Shown: positions 25,022-33,580 of the stretch, in pieces
Layout: each line of letters begins with the position of its first letter
How positions within the stretch are numbered: the stretch's first letter is position 1
DNA from: Parasutterella muris
GTDB lineage: Bacteria; Pseudomonadota; Gammaproteobacteria; Burkholderiales; Burkholderiaceae_F
Length of the DNA: 47,238 nucleotides
Reading direction: 5' to 3'
Assembly (NCBI RefSeq): GCF_943193095.1
Contig: NZ_CALPCV010000017.1
Location: 1 to 47,238, forward strand
The notes under the pieces: generated by a model
The model's database searches: none
What the model was told of the DNA's origin: nothing
Seen by the model: the letters and a program-made list of their open reading frames with translations, nothing else
Translations under genes and position numbers: made by a program

Positions 25022-25330
25022 TCAGAGTTTTTTTGTGATTCGGCTCATTGAGATAAAGTCTTTTGAACACTGCAGGAAGCTTTTCAGGCAAGACATTTCA
25101 GCAGAGTAAATAATGGAATTGGATTTTTTCTCTGACTTAACAATCTGGGCCTCTTTCAGCACAGCCAAATGACGTGAAACAGTCGGCATTTCCAATTGAA
25201 CTAAGGCGGCAAGCTCCGTTACAGTTTTTGGTCCTTCAAGCAAAGCTTCAGCCATCATTAACCGTGCAGGGTGACCAATGGCCTTAAATATCTTTGCCTG
25301 CCCCTCGTATATTTCAGGAAATTTTGCCAT
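25022..25330 (-). CDS. arsR: ArsR/SmtB-family repressor lacking the classical CxC site
   Basis: 102 residues from the ATG at 25330 (MAKFPEIYEG), a winged-helix protein with the HTH around TVTELAALVQLEMPTVSRHLAVLKEA (37-62). Classical ArsR has ELCVCDL in the alpha-3 helix; here the corresponding place reads TVTELAAL without cysteine. The only cysteines are Cys81 and Cys88 near the C-terminus (MSCLKSFLQCS), which could make a metalloid site of a different architecture, as known for several ArsR branches. Its start overlaps the chaperone gene by 17 bases, so expression is coupled. It probably represses the whole operon through the tandem palindrome at 29287-29318. Confidence 0.85.
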   Translation of the reverse strand: MAKFPEIYEGQAKIFKAIGHPARLMMAEALLEGPKTVTELAALVQLEMPTVSRHLAVLKEAQIVKSEKKSNSIIYSAEMSCLKSFLQCSKDFISMSRITKKL

Positions 25331-25865
25331 ATTTTTTTGCCTCCAAATTACCCCATTCAAAAAAGAACTTTCCTAACTCTTTATAAAATTTATGTGTTGT
25401 CTCTTCCGTTAGAAGGCTAGACCATTTTAGGATGAAATTACTCAGGAATTTTTCAAAGAATTCCTGCTTTTCTTCTTCGTCTAATAATTCATACACTTCA
25501 AGAACGGGAACAATATGCTCCGGAAGTTCTCTGACATCCTCTTCTATCTCAAATCCCTTGCTCTGCAAATAAGATAAGTAGTCCTCGAGAACATTACTGC
25601 CCAGTTCGTTCTTCCAGCACGTTAAGTAGTTTCTTGCCAGCGGCTGCCCGGGACTGAGAAATAATCTGGTGTACTCCAGCAGCATTTCTTCAAAAGCCTG
25701 TTTGTCACGAGTCCCCTGGCTATACAGCGCATCTAGAAGACGTGCTTTTTCGGCCAGCCCATCCTCCAAAGATTCCGCGGCTCTATTAAACACATGTAAC
25801 TCTCTAATTTCGTCGCTTGGCTCAAACAAGCCAACAAGCACAAGATTCAGCGGTGAAGTTTGCAT
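25314..25865 (-). CDS. TorD/DmsD-like molybdoenzyme chaperone
   Basis: 183 residues from the ATG at 25865 (MQTSPLNLVLVGLF). An in-frame GTG at 25895 would lie inside the stem of a hairpin and is less likely. The all-helical protein carries the TorD-family pattern: EYTRLFLSPGQPLARNYLTCW in the middle, and an EHIVPVLEVYELLDEEEKQEFFEKFL region. Such proteins bind the twin-arginine signal of a molybdopterin reductase and hold it for cofactor insertion; ArrD plays this role for arsenate reductase. It lies after the ferredoxin gene and overlaps arsR. Confidence 0.8.
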   Translation of the reverse strand: MQTSPLNLVLVGLFEPSDEIRELHVFNRAAESLEDGLAEKARLLDALYSQGTRDKQAFEEMLLEYTRLFLSPGQPLARNYLTCWKNELGSNVLEDYLSYLQSKGFEIEEDVRELPEHIVPVLEVYELLDEEEKQEFFEKFLSNFILKWSSLLTEETTHKFYKELGKFFFEWGNLEAKKYGKIS

Positions 25866-25883
25866 AATTAAACTTAAATCGGA

Positions 25884-25908
25884 CGGAAGAGGCACAAAGC
25901 CTCTTCCG
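25884..25908 (-). other. Strong stem-loop between ferredoxin-subunit and chaperone genes
   Basis: A perfect 10-bp inverted repeat CGGAAGAGGC/GCCTCTTCCG with a five-base loop occupies the gap just after the ferredoxin stop codon. On the minus (transcribed) strand it is not followed by T residues, so it looks like an mRNA stabiliser or processing site that would raise the upstream arrAB part relative to the downstream genes. Confidence 0.6.
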
Positions 25909-25926
25909 TGTTAAAACATCAAATGC

Positions 25927-26688
25927 TTATCCTCGCGGAGAATACTGACCCATATAAAAGACCTTCGGAGATGTTCCTTTATCTTCCTTGAGCCTCCAAA
26001 CCTGACCGGACTTCATTTTCTTTGAAATCACAGAATTCGGATCATCTAAATCACCAAAGACTCTGGCCCCGGCAGGGCAAGCGTCCACACACGCGGGATT
26101 TAATCCGTTAGATGTGCGGTGGTAGCAGAAGTTGCATTTTTCCACAACGCCCTCTTTTCTCTGCGTAGCGGAATCACCGGCTTTAAACAAATTGGCATAG
26201 GCAGGAAGCGCCCCTGCTTTGCGAGCGAGTTCCTGAGCTCCGCCTGTGACACCCTCAATTAGAGTAGGCCTAGTCGAAGCATCTCCTCTCGGATCAACCC
26301 CCTTTGGATTAAAACTAATCACCGAATAGGATTTCCCGTCGAGACTTTCTACTCCCAATTCCGCTGCCGAGTAGGGACAGGCATTCTGACAAAGACGACA
26401 GCCGATACAGGCTTCATCATTGTGGAGAACGACTCCCTCGGGGCTGATAAACATCGCGCCCGTCGGACAAACCTTTACACACTGCGGATTTTCACAGTGG
26501 TTGCACAGCACAGGAATAACTGCCTGAGTAGTATTTGGGAAAGCTCCTTTGGTTTCCTGAAGGAAATCGGCCCAGTTGAAACTCTGACCTTCTCCTCTTG
26601 TTCGGGTGTTGTTTTCCGCTTTGCATGCGAGCGCACACGCCCCGCAGGAAGAGCATAAATTCAAATCAATGATCATTCCAAATTTCAT
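25927..26688 (-). CDS. arrB: Four-cluster ferredoxin subunit of molybdopterin reductase (ArrB-like)
   Basis: 253 residues without signal peptide; it would be exported with the catalytic subunit. Four [4Fe-4S] clusters are predicted from CSSCGACALACKAE (12-25), CNHCENPQCVKVCPTGAM, CIGCRLCQNACPYSA and CNFCYHRTSNGLNPACVDACP. This is the DmsB/NrfC/ArrB type that passes electrons to the catalytic subunit. The N-terminus KFGMIIDLNLC and the spacing resemble ArrB. No NrfD/ArrC membrane partner follows, so a separate quinol dehydrogenase would be needed, as CymA is for Shewanella ArrAB. It is 14 bases after the catalytic gene. Confidence 0.8.
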   Translation of the reverse strand: MKFGMIIDLNLCSSCGACALACKAENNTRTRGEGQSFNWADFLQETKGAFPNTTQAVIPVLCNHCENPQCVKVCPTGAMFISPEGVVLHNDEACIGCRLCQNACPYSAAELGVESLDGKSYSVISFNPKGVDPRGDASTRPTLIEGVTGGAQELARKAGALPAYANLFKAGDSATQRKEGVVEKCNFCYHRTSNGLNPACVDACPAGARVFGDLDDPNSVISKKMKSGQVWRLKEDKGTSPKVFYMGQYSPRG

Positions 26689-26702
26689 TTTTCTCTCCCT
26701 GG

Positions 26703-29252
26703 TTAGATGATTTTGGAAACTTTCTTAATGCTGACTCTTGTAAAACCACCGTTTCTGCACGAGGTTCCGGACAATCTATCGTAGTCATCAATAAGAATCT
26801 CATTGTTGTTTCCGCCGCGAGGAACTTTTCCATATTCTTTCGCCGCCACCTGACCGTATGCCCAGTGACCCTGTCCGTAGGCTTTGGCAACCGTTCCCGG
26901 CCCTACTCCTTCCCAGACCTTAATCTCTGTAACAATGGTGCCCGCCGGCGACGTAATTTCGACAAGATCATTGTCCTTTAAGCCGAGAGTCTTAGCGTCC
27001 GCAGGATTGATCTTCAACACATCTCCCCATGAGCGATCACCAGCGTCGCATTTTTTGAATTCCTGCATCCAAGGAAGGTTCGCAGAACGTCCTTCACGAT
27101 TTAAGCGGCTCTTGTGATCGATAAACAGGAACGGGAACTGTGCTGCGTCGCCGTGACGCAGAGGTTCTTCATAATGAGGCATCCAGCCTTTAATTCCTCT
27201 GGCTGTGTAATGACAGGCTTCAAGGATCTGATCGGGTGTGGAATTGTATTTGGCTGAATGGTCTTCGAGTACTTTTCTTAATGCGCCCGAAACAAATTCA
27301 AACTTGCCGCTGGGTGTGGGGAATTTACCGCCCCAATGCTTTTTGTATGCCTGAGGCGCTGAGTTATGCATGCCTTTTTGTCTAAAGTCTTCCCAGCCGT
27401 TGATCTGGTCACCGGGGATCGCTTTGGCTCCTTGTTTCCAGCAAGGCGCAGAAGCAATCTTAGTCGTGATTAGCTGGAACTCTTTCTCATTTGTCGGCTT
27501 GGCTCCGGTCTCAGGATCCGCAAACTCATTAGCATAGTAGTTCAGCAGAGCCGGCCATCCTTTCTGAGCCAACTTCTCAGCCAAGAGCCATGTAACTTCA
27601 TTCTCTTCCTGTTTAACATCCCAGATTCTGTTGCAGGTCGGCTGCTGTATTGAAGTCCACGCGTGCATTGAGCCGAAGCCGGTCACTGTACCCATTCCCT
27701 CAGCCGCATTAAATGTCGACGGCAGAACGATATCTGCAAATTGTGTCATTTCAGAAGGGAACGGAACCATATGAACGAAGAACGGCACATTAGCAAGTGC
27801 TTTTTCCCAGCGCTTACCGTCGGCCGCGGCAAACGGCGTGTTCGTCCACGAACTAATCATGATCTTCACAAAGTCAGGATGGCTGAGCATGTAGTTAGCA
27901 ATGTTGTTCGTAACAACACCGCTTCCGAGTTTTGCCTTCATTGCGGCAGGCATTTCTTTATCCCCGCGGCCGTCGATTTTCTTGCCTTTACCGTGGGATT
28001 TAGCCAGTTCATCTACATACTTATCGGCTGACGGATAACTGCCTTTTAAGGATTTGGCCGGATCATGGGTACCGCCGACATTGTCAACGGATCCTAAGAT
28101 ACCGTTCAATGCATGCACGACCATTGCGGTGTAGGTTCCTCTGGGATTCATGCAGACGCCGGGTCCCATCCAGACAATTACATTGGGTGCGGCTTTACCG
28201 AGAGTCCTTGCCACTCTCTTAATCTGTTCAGCGTCAAGTCTGCATTCCTTGGCCGCTCTTTCCGGTGTCCAGTCCTTCGCCTCCTCGTTCCAGTATGTGA
28301 CTAGACCAAGAGTGTTATTCTCCTTAAAAAGAGCGGGATCGACAGTCTTGCCGGAAACAAATAAGTTTTTCCCGTTTTCAAAGTCGCCCACAAATTCTTT
28401 ATGCCAGAGTCCTTCTGTGAGAAGAACATGCGCAATTGCGTTAGCGAGGGCTCCATCAGTTCCCGGAAGAATCGGAAGCCACTCTTTTGACTTGGCTGCT
28501 GCAGTCGAGAGTCTCGGGTCGACTGTGATTAATGTACCGTTTTTCTGGAGAACACCGAGTTTGGAAATGACATTGGGAACCTGACGATTTGAGGAGAAAG
28601 GATCAGTACCCCAGAACACCACGCACTTAGTATTTCCGAGATCATAATCTCTATAGGAGAATAACCCTTGTGTATAACCCGGACCCATTTTTTCAGTCTC
28701 TGCACAAAGAGCAGAAGTTGAAAAGTTGTTCGGAGAACCGTAAACCTTAGTTAAAGTTCCATAAAGCAGACCGTGAGAAGTATTTCCGTATCTGCCTTTT
28801 AGATAAAGCAGTCTTTCGGGTTCACCGCTATTGCGGAGCTCAATCATCTTGTCTGCGACTATGTCAAGAGCCTCATCCCAGGAAATTGGAACCCATTTAG
28901 GATCAACTCCACGGCCTTTTTGCGGATTTGTTCTTTTAAGCGGCTGCTTGATACGATCAGGATCGTAGTTTTCCTGAGGAATCAAATGTCCTCGCGGACA
29001 GCAAAATCCATGATTACCTTTGGAATTTTGATTGCCGCGTACACGAGTTGCTCTGCCATTTTGGTTAAAGATTTCAATCGCACAATATTGAGTACATCCT
29101 TGGCATGTCGTACCAATCCACTTGCCTTGCGAAGGGCTGCAAGGGAGAGGAAGTCTTTTCACGGACAAACCCTGAGCTTTCAGTAACGGCGAAGAAGCTA
29201 TGAAAGCAGCACTGCCGACAAGCTGCATGAATATTCTTCTTGTAAGTTTCAC
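26703..29252 (-). CDS. arrA: Molybdopterin oxidoreductase, ArrA-like (probable respiratory arsenate reductase)
   Basis: 849 residues, close to ArrA (~850). A twin-arginine signal, TRRIFMQ (4-10) plus a hydrophobic stretch, sends the folded enzyme to the periplasm. The [4Fe-4S] motif is C50-x2-C53-x3-C57-x27-C85. The segment TTCQGCTQYCAIEIF, the CPRGHLIPQENYDPDRIKQP stretch, GRY at 153-155, and SALCAETEKMG with Cys183 as probable molybdenum ligand resemble ArrA more than thiosulfate or polysulfide reductases, which share the cluster spacing. The GTG start has AAGGAGACC in front. ArrB, chaperone, ArsR and ArsP genes follow, which supports an arsenic role. Other chalcogen or metalloid substrates remain possible. 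Confidence 0.7.
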   Translation of the reverse strand: MKLTRRIFMQLVGSAAFIASSPLLKAQGLSVKRLPLPCSPSQGKWIGTTCQGCTQYCAIEIFNQNGRATRVRGNQNSKGNHGFCCPRGHLIPQENYDPDRIKQPLKRTNPQKGRGVDPKWVPISWDEALDIVADKMIELRNSGEPERLLYLKGRYGNTSHGLLYGTLTKVYGSPNNFSTSALCAETEKMGPGYTQGLFSYRDYDLGNTKCVVFWGTDPFSSNRQVPNVISKLGVLQKNGTLITVDPRLSTAAAKSKEWLPILPGTDGALANAIAHVLLTEGLWHKEFVGDFENGKNLFVSGKTVDPALFKENNTLGLVTYWNEEAKDWTPERAAKECRLDAEQIKRVARTLGKAAPNVIVWMGPGVCMNPRGTYTAMVVHALNGILGSVDNVGGTHDPAKSLKGSYPSADKYVDELAKSHGKGKKIDGRGDKEMPAAMKAKLGSGVVTNNIANYMLSHPDFVKIMISSWTNTPFAAADGKRWEKALANVPFFVHMVPFPSEMTQFADIVLPSTFNAAEGMGTVTGFGSMHAWTSIQQPTCNRIWDVKQEENEVTWLLAEKLAQKGWPALLNYYANEFADPETGAKPTNEKEFQLITTKIASAPCWKQGAKAIPGDQINGWEDFRQKGMHNSAPQAYKKHWGGKFPTPSGKFEFVSGALRKVLEDHSAKYNSTPDQILEACHYTARGIKGWMPHYEEPLRHGDAAQFPFLFIDHKSRLNREGRSANLPWMQEFKKCDAGDRSWGDVLKINPADAKTLGLKDNDLVEITSPAGTIVTEIKVWEGVGPGTVAKAYGQGHWAYGQVAAKEYGKVPRGGNNNEILIDDYDRLSGTSCRNGGFTRVSIKKVSKII

Positions 29253-29286
29253 GAGATGGTCTCCTTGAAGGAAGAAGTTGGGGTGT

Positions 29287-29318
29287 TTAGCTAATTTGCT
29301 ACTTAGCCATATTGCTAA
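29287..29318. promoter_or_regulatory. Tandem 16-bp palindromes, probable operator of the arr/ars operon
   Basis: Two adjacent 16-bp units: TTAGC-N6-GCTAc (29287-29302) and TTAGC-N6-GCTAA (29303-29318). They abut without a gap and lie 35-66 bp upstream of the GTG start. On the transcribed strand a TATGAT -10-like hexamer (29330-29335) lies 12 bases upstream, so the units would cover the transcription start, the place for a repressor. ArsR encoded in the same operon is the obvious candidate. Confidence 0.6.
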
Positions 29319-29329
29319 ATATATCCCAT

Positions 29330-29335
29330 ATCATA
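29330..29335 (-). promoter_or_regulatory. Possible -10 box of the arrA-like operon
   Basis: TATGAT on the minus strand, 78 bp upstream of the GTG start. No good -35 hexamer is found at 17 bp (GGGTAA), so either an activator is needed or the call is wrong. Confidence 0.3.
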
Positions 29336-29608
29336 CCTCTTCAATAGAGCGTTTACCCTAATATTTTCTTACTAATTTAAGAAAGATAAACAAAAAGTAA
29401 TTTTCCTCAAATGTATTTAATTTGTCCTAAACCTGCACTGATCAGACGCAGTAAATTAAAAACCATGAGATAACTTGTTTCTTTGCGCCTCTGCCGGCTT
29501 CTTTAACCCAACAATGGAGAGCTCTCAAACAGGATTTACATTACTCACTTCCCATTGAAAAAAAATCGGACGCGCTAAAATTGCAAAATCTTATATAAGA
29601 GGAAGCTG

Positions 29609-32311
29609 ATGACAGCCAATACCAACAAAGCCGGGACCGAATCTATCGTTCATCGCGAAGATTACGCCGCTCCCGACCACAATGTGGAATCCATACACCT
29701 TACTTTTGATCTGGTACCGAATCAGACGACCGTCACGGCAAGAATGATTGTTATTCCGAAAGACGATCGTAAAAGCGATGATTTCGTCCTCTACCGCGAC
29801 GATGTCTCGATGACTTACCTAAAAATCGGCGGAAAAGATTCGCTGCCGGGTCAGTACGCCTTTGTCGCAGATAAACTGATTATTCACGACATTTCAGAAC
29901 CGACCGAAATCGAAATTCAAACCCGCATCAATCCGCGCACCAATCTGCAGCTCTCCGGTCTCTACATGAGCCGCAATAACTACATCACACAGTGCGAGGC
30001 CGAAGGTTTCCGAAGAATCATGTACTTCCCGGATCGCCCGGACGTGCTTGCAAAATACCGCGTCGTGATCCATGCGCCGAAAGACTACAAAGCACTGCTC
30101 TCAAACGGCAACCTGATGGAGCAAGGCGAGCTTCTCGACGGCAGAAACTATGCGATTTGGGATGACCCGTTCCCCAAACCCTCTTACCTCTTCGCGCTGG
30201 TGGCCGGAAATTTCGTCGCGCAGGAAGAGACCATCAAACTCGCAAACGGCAAGGAAGCACTGCTGCAGATCTGGACAGAACCTTCCAATCAGGGCAAAAC
30301 AGACTTTGCCATGCAGAGCCTTATTAAGGCCATTCGCTGGGACGAAGAACGCTTCGGTCTGGACCTTGACCTCGATCGGTTCATGATTGTCGCCACCGAC
30401 GACTTCAACATGGGCGCGATGGAAAACAAAGGTCTGAACATCTTTAATTCCAAATGCGTCCTTGCCGACAGCCGTATTGCTACAGACGAAGACTTTGCGC
30501 GCATCGAATCCGTAATCGCGCACGAATACTTCCATAATTGGACCGGTGACCGCGTCACATGCCGCGACTGGTTCCAGCTTTCGTTAAAAGAAGGCCTCAC
30601 GGTTTTCCGCGAGCAGGAATTTGCGGCCGACATGCTCGGCACTCCGTCCGCGCGCGCCGTTAAGCGCATCCAGGACGTCCGTTATCTGCGCACTAACCAA
30701 TTCCCCGAAGATGCGGGCCCGATGGCGCATCCGATTCGCCCGGAATCCTACCGACAAATCGACAACTTCTACACCACCACCGTCTATGAAAAAGGCGCGG
30801 AAGTGGTACGCATGTACCAGACGCTTTTCGGCAAAGAGGGCTTCCGACGCGGTCTTCTGGAGTACATCAACCGCTTTGACGGAACCGCCGCCACATGCAG
30901 CGACTTCTTAACCGCTATGGAAGAATCCAACGGCGAAGACCTTTCGCAGTTCGAACTGTGGTACTCGCAGGCAGGTACGCCGCGTGTCAGCGTCAGCAGC
31001 AAATGGGATGAGAACGAAAAAACTCTAACCCTGACGCTGCATCAAAGCAACCGCTCCTTTCCCGGAAGAGCCGCGCCCAAGCCGCTTCTGATTCCGGTCT
31101 CCATCGGTATTCTCGGCGACGACGGCAAGGATATCGAACTGCAGCTGCAGGGCGAAGACAATCCTGACGGAACAACACGCACGCTGCTCTTTGATCAGCA
31201 GGAACAGACCTGGGTTTTCGAAAACATCAACAGCCGTCCGATTCTCTCGATCGGCCGCGGATACTCCGCCCCGGTTATTTTTGACATCGAATACACGAAG
31301 GATCAGCTCGCGTTCCTCGCGAGAAATGACTCGGATCTCTTCAACCGCGCTGAAGCCTTCGATCGTCTGACACTTTTGATGATCGATCAGTACATTCTGG
31401 ATCTGCAGAAGAAAGGACCGAACCAGGGCCGCGACCATATTCCGGTCTCGGAAGCCTATCTCTTTACGTTCGAAGATATTCTGAACGATGAGTCACTCTC
31501 TCCTGCTTATCGGGCTGAACTGCTGAAATTCCCGGACGAGAACTACATCGCCGAGCATCGCATTCTTATTGAGCCGGCGCTTGTACGTGAAGTCTCTGAT
31601 CAGATTCGCAAGAAGATCGGCACACGTCTTCGCGCAACGCTGGAAGACAAAGTCCAAAAGATGGCGACGCCCGGCGCCTACCGTCCGAATCCGATTGACG
31701 CCGGCAAGCGCGCGCTCAAGCATGTCTGCCTGGGCTATCTTGCCTTTGCGGACAACCCAAAAGCAATTCAGCAGATTCGTGCGCTTTACAAGACCGCCAA
31801 CAATCTGACCGATCAGCTTGCCGCACTCAAAATTTCTGTCGAAGCCTCGCTTCCGATCGCACAGGAACTTTTGAATATGGCGGAAATCGAATGGCAGAGA
31901 GAGCCGCTGCTCATGAACAAGTGGCTCACGCTGCACTCCCGTCTGCGCCACAGCCGCGAACAGAGAACCGTCGTGGAAAAGATTCACGCGCTGACTCTGC
32001 ACGGCAGCTACCAGCCGAAGAATCCGAACTGCATTTACTCTCTGCTTTACGCCTTCTTCCGCAGCGGCGGCCCCGAGTTCCACCGCCCCGACGGTATGGG
32101 CTATCAGCTATGGGTGAACAGCGTCCTCTCAACCGACCAATTCAACCCGCAGGTTGCGGCTCGCCTCGCTCGTGTGCTGGAAAACTGGCGCCGCTACGAA
32201 CCGTCTCTCTCTCGTATGATGTACAAAGCGCTTCGTTTCGTGAATTCCCACCGCGAACTCTCTCCCGATGTTCGCGAGATCATTGAAAATGCGCTTTACG
32301 AGCCCGTTTGA
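29609..32311 (+). CDS. pepN: Aminopeptidase N (M1 family)
   Basis: 900 residues, near the 870 of E. coli PepN. The substrate-anchoring GAMENKG motif is at 269-275, the zinc motif HEYFH at 305-309, and the third ligand Glu328 (LSLKEGL) sits 18 residues on, so the active site is complete. The C-terminal DUF3458 Ig-like and alpha-helical domains are present. It removes N-terminal residues from peptides in the cytoplasm. The ATG is preceded by AGAGGAAGC. fbp follows after 40 bases with no terminator seen between them, so the two may be cotranscribed. Confidence 0.96.
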   Translation: MTANTNKAGTESIVHREDYAAPDHNVESIHLTFDLVPNQTTVTARMIVIPKDDRKSDDFVLYRDDVSMTYLKIGGKDSLPGQYAFVADKLIIHDISEPTEIEIQTRINPRTNLQLSGLYMSRNNYITQCEAEGFRRIMYFPDRPDVLAKYRVVIHAPKDYKALLSNGNLMEQGELLDGRNYAIWDDPFPKPSYLFALVAGNFVAQEETIKLANGKEALLQIWTEPSNQGKTDFAMQSLIKAIRWDEERFGLDLDLDRFMIVATDDFNMGAMENKGLNIFNSKCVLADSRIATDEDFARIESVIAHEYFHNWTGDRVTCRDWFQLSLKEGLTVFREQEFAADMLGTPSARAVKRIQDVRYLRTNQFPEDAGPMAHPIRPESYRQIDNFYTTTVYEKGAEVVRMYQTLFGKEGFRRGLLEYINRFDGTAATCSDFLTAMEESNGEDLSQFELWYSQAGTPRVSVSSKWDENEKTLTLTLHQSNRSFPGRAAPKPLLIPVSIGILGDDGKDIELQLQGEDNPDGTTRTLLFDQQEQTWVFENINSRPILSIGRGYSAPVIFDIEYTKDQLAFLARNDSDLFNRAEAFDRLTLLMIDQYILDLQKKGPNQGRDHIPVSEAYLFTFEDILNDESLSPAYRAELLKFPDENYIAEHRILIEPALVREVSDQIRKKIGTRLRATLEDKVQKMATPGAYRPNPIDAGKRALKHVCLGYLAFADNPKAIQQIRALYKTANNLTDQLAALKISVEASLPIAQELLNMAEIEWQREPLLMNKWLTLHSRLRHSREQRTVVEKIHALTLHGSYQPKNPNCIYSLLYAFFRSGGPEFHRPDGMGYQLWVNSVLSTDQFNPQVAARLARVLENWRRYEPSLSRMMYKALRFVNSHRELSPDVREIIENALYEPV

Positions 32312-32351
32312 TATATATTGTGAGTACTTCCTAGTTAGAGGAGAACATAAA

Positions 32352-33341
32352 TTGTCCAAAACCCTACAGCAGTTCCTTGCGGAACAGCTCTCTGCAGGCA
32401 ATATCGATCAGCAGCTCAGCGACCTGCTTAACGCGGTCGCCGACCTCAGCAAGAACATTAATGACAAAGTCACGCACGGCGCTCTTGCCGGTGTTCTCGG
32501 CTTTGCGGGCACTGACAACGTTCAGGGCGAGCATCAGAAAAAACTCGACATCATTACGAACGAAGTCTTCATCGACGGCGTGGAATGGACCGGCTCCATC
32601 GCCGCTATGGCCAGTGAGGAAATGGACCATTCCCTCAGCACGCCGGCTGAATTCCGCCGCGGAAAATATCTGATCATGTTTGATCCGCTTGACGGCTCAA
32701 GCAATATTGACATTAACGCGCCGATCGGCTCGATTTTCTCGATCTCCGAGGCCCCCGAAGGCAAAGTTACGGACGAAAGCTTCCTTAAAAAAGGCCGCTC
32801 TCAGGTCGCTGCCGGCTATGTCATGTACTCTCCTCAGACCATCCTGACACTCACTGTCGGTCACGGCGTCTATATGTTCACGCTGAACCTCGGAACCGGT
32901 CAGTACATCCTGACAAAAGAGAACATTCGCATTCCGGAACAGACTCAGGAATTTGCCATCAATATGTCCAACATGCGTCACTGGGAAGCCCCGGTTCAGA
33001 AGTATGTCAAGGAACTGCTTGAAGGCGAAACCGGACCGCTTGGAAAGAACTTCAATATGCGCTGGGTTGCGGCGATGGTCGCCGAAGTCCATCGCGTGCT
33101 CTGCCGCGGCGGCATCTTCATGTATCCGCGCGACAACCGCGATCCGTCCAAACCCGGCAAACTGCGTCTCATGTATGAAGCCAACCCGATGGCGATGCTG
33201 ATTGAACAGGCCGGCGGAAGAGCCACAAACGGACATGAAGACATCCTTGATCTGCAGCCGGAGAAGCTTCATCAGCGTGTTGCGGTCTTCCTCGGAAGTA
33301 AGGAAGAAGTTGATCGCGTCACAAGCTACCATAAGAACTAA
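32352..33341 (+). CDS. fbp: Fructose-1,6-bisphosphatase, class I
   Basis: 329 residues counted from a TTG at 32352, preceded by AGAGGAGAACATAAA. The upstream in-frame ATG at 32268 lies within pepN and would add a non-family leader, so TTG is chosen (SKTLQQFLAEQL start). The metal-binding DPLDGSSNID motif and the substrate segment MRWVAAMVAEVHRVL and GGIFMYP are intact. It hydrolyses fructose-1,6-bisphosphate in gluconeogenesis. A strong terminator follows. The TTG start may limit expression. Confidence 0.93.
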   Translation: MSKTLQQFLAEQLSAGNIDQQLSDLLNAVADLSKNINDKVTHGALAGVLGFAGTDNVQGEHQKKLDIITNEVFIDGVEWTGSIAAMASEEMDHSLSTPAEFRRGKYLIMFDPLDGSSNIDINAPIGSIFSISEAPEGKVTDESFLKKGRSQVAAGYVMYSPQTILTLTVGHGVYMFTLNLGTGQYILTKENIRIPEQTQEFAINMSNMRHWEAPVQKYVKELLEGETGPLGKNFNMRWVAAMVAEVHRVLCRGGIFMYPRDNRDPSKPGKLRLMYEANPMAMLIEQAGGRATNGHEDILDLQPEKLHQRVAVFLGSKEEVDRVTSYHKN

Positions 33342-33362
33342 GCGATACTGATTCAGTCACAG

Positions 33363-33387
33363 CGGGCGGCCCAGGCCGCCCGTTTTT
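33363..33387 (+). terminator. Rho-independent terminator after fbp
   Basis: CGGGCGGCC pairs with GGCCGCCCG across a two-base loop and is followed by five T, 21 bases past the fbp stop. Confidence 0.92.
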
Positions 33388-33580
33388 CATCCCGGAAGAT
33401 CTGAACCTCAGTGACGCTGAATTGAAGTTAGTATTCACTTCTAAATAAAAACCTGCATTTTCATTTCGTTTCTTACATCAATTTCCGGCGCATAGACCTT
33501 GGAACCTATGTACCCGAAATGACCGCTTCTTTTTCAAAATTAATATCTCATCACTGAGTCAATAAAAATTTTAAATTCAA

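Larger units (their letters stand above)
29253..29608. other. Divergent intergenic region between arrA-like gene and pepN
   Basis: 356 bases, AT-rich from 29280 to 29470. It holds the arrA promoter side with the tandem palindrome and a TATGAT box, and the pepN leader. Nothing coding is seen. A GAGAGCTCTC palindrome at 29517-29526 is too short to interpret. Confidence 0.6.

Noticed and set aside
26703..29252. Calling the molybdoenzyme a thiosulfate or polysulfide reductase (PhsA/PsrA)
   Set aside because: The cluster spacing is shared, but the blocks after the cluster and around the Cys ligand, and the arsR/arsP neighbours, favour ArrA. Kept as the main alternative, not excluded.
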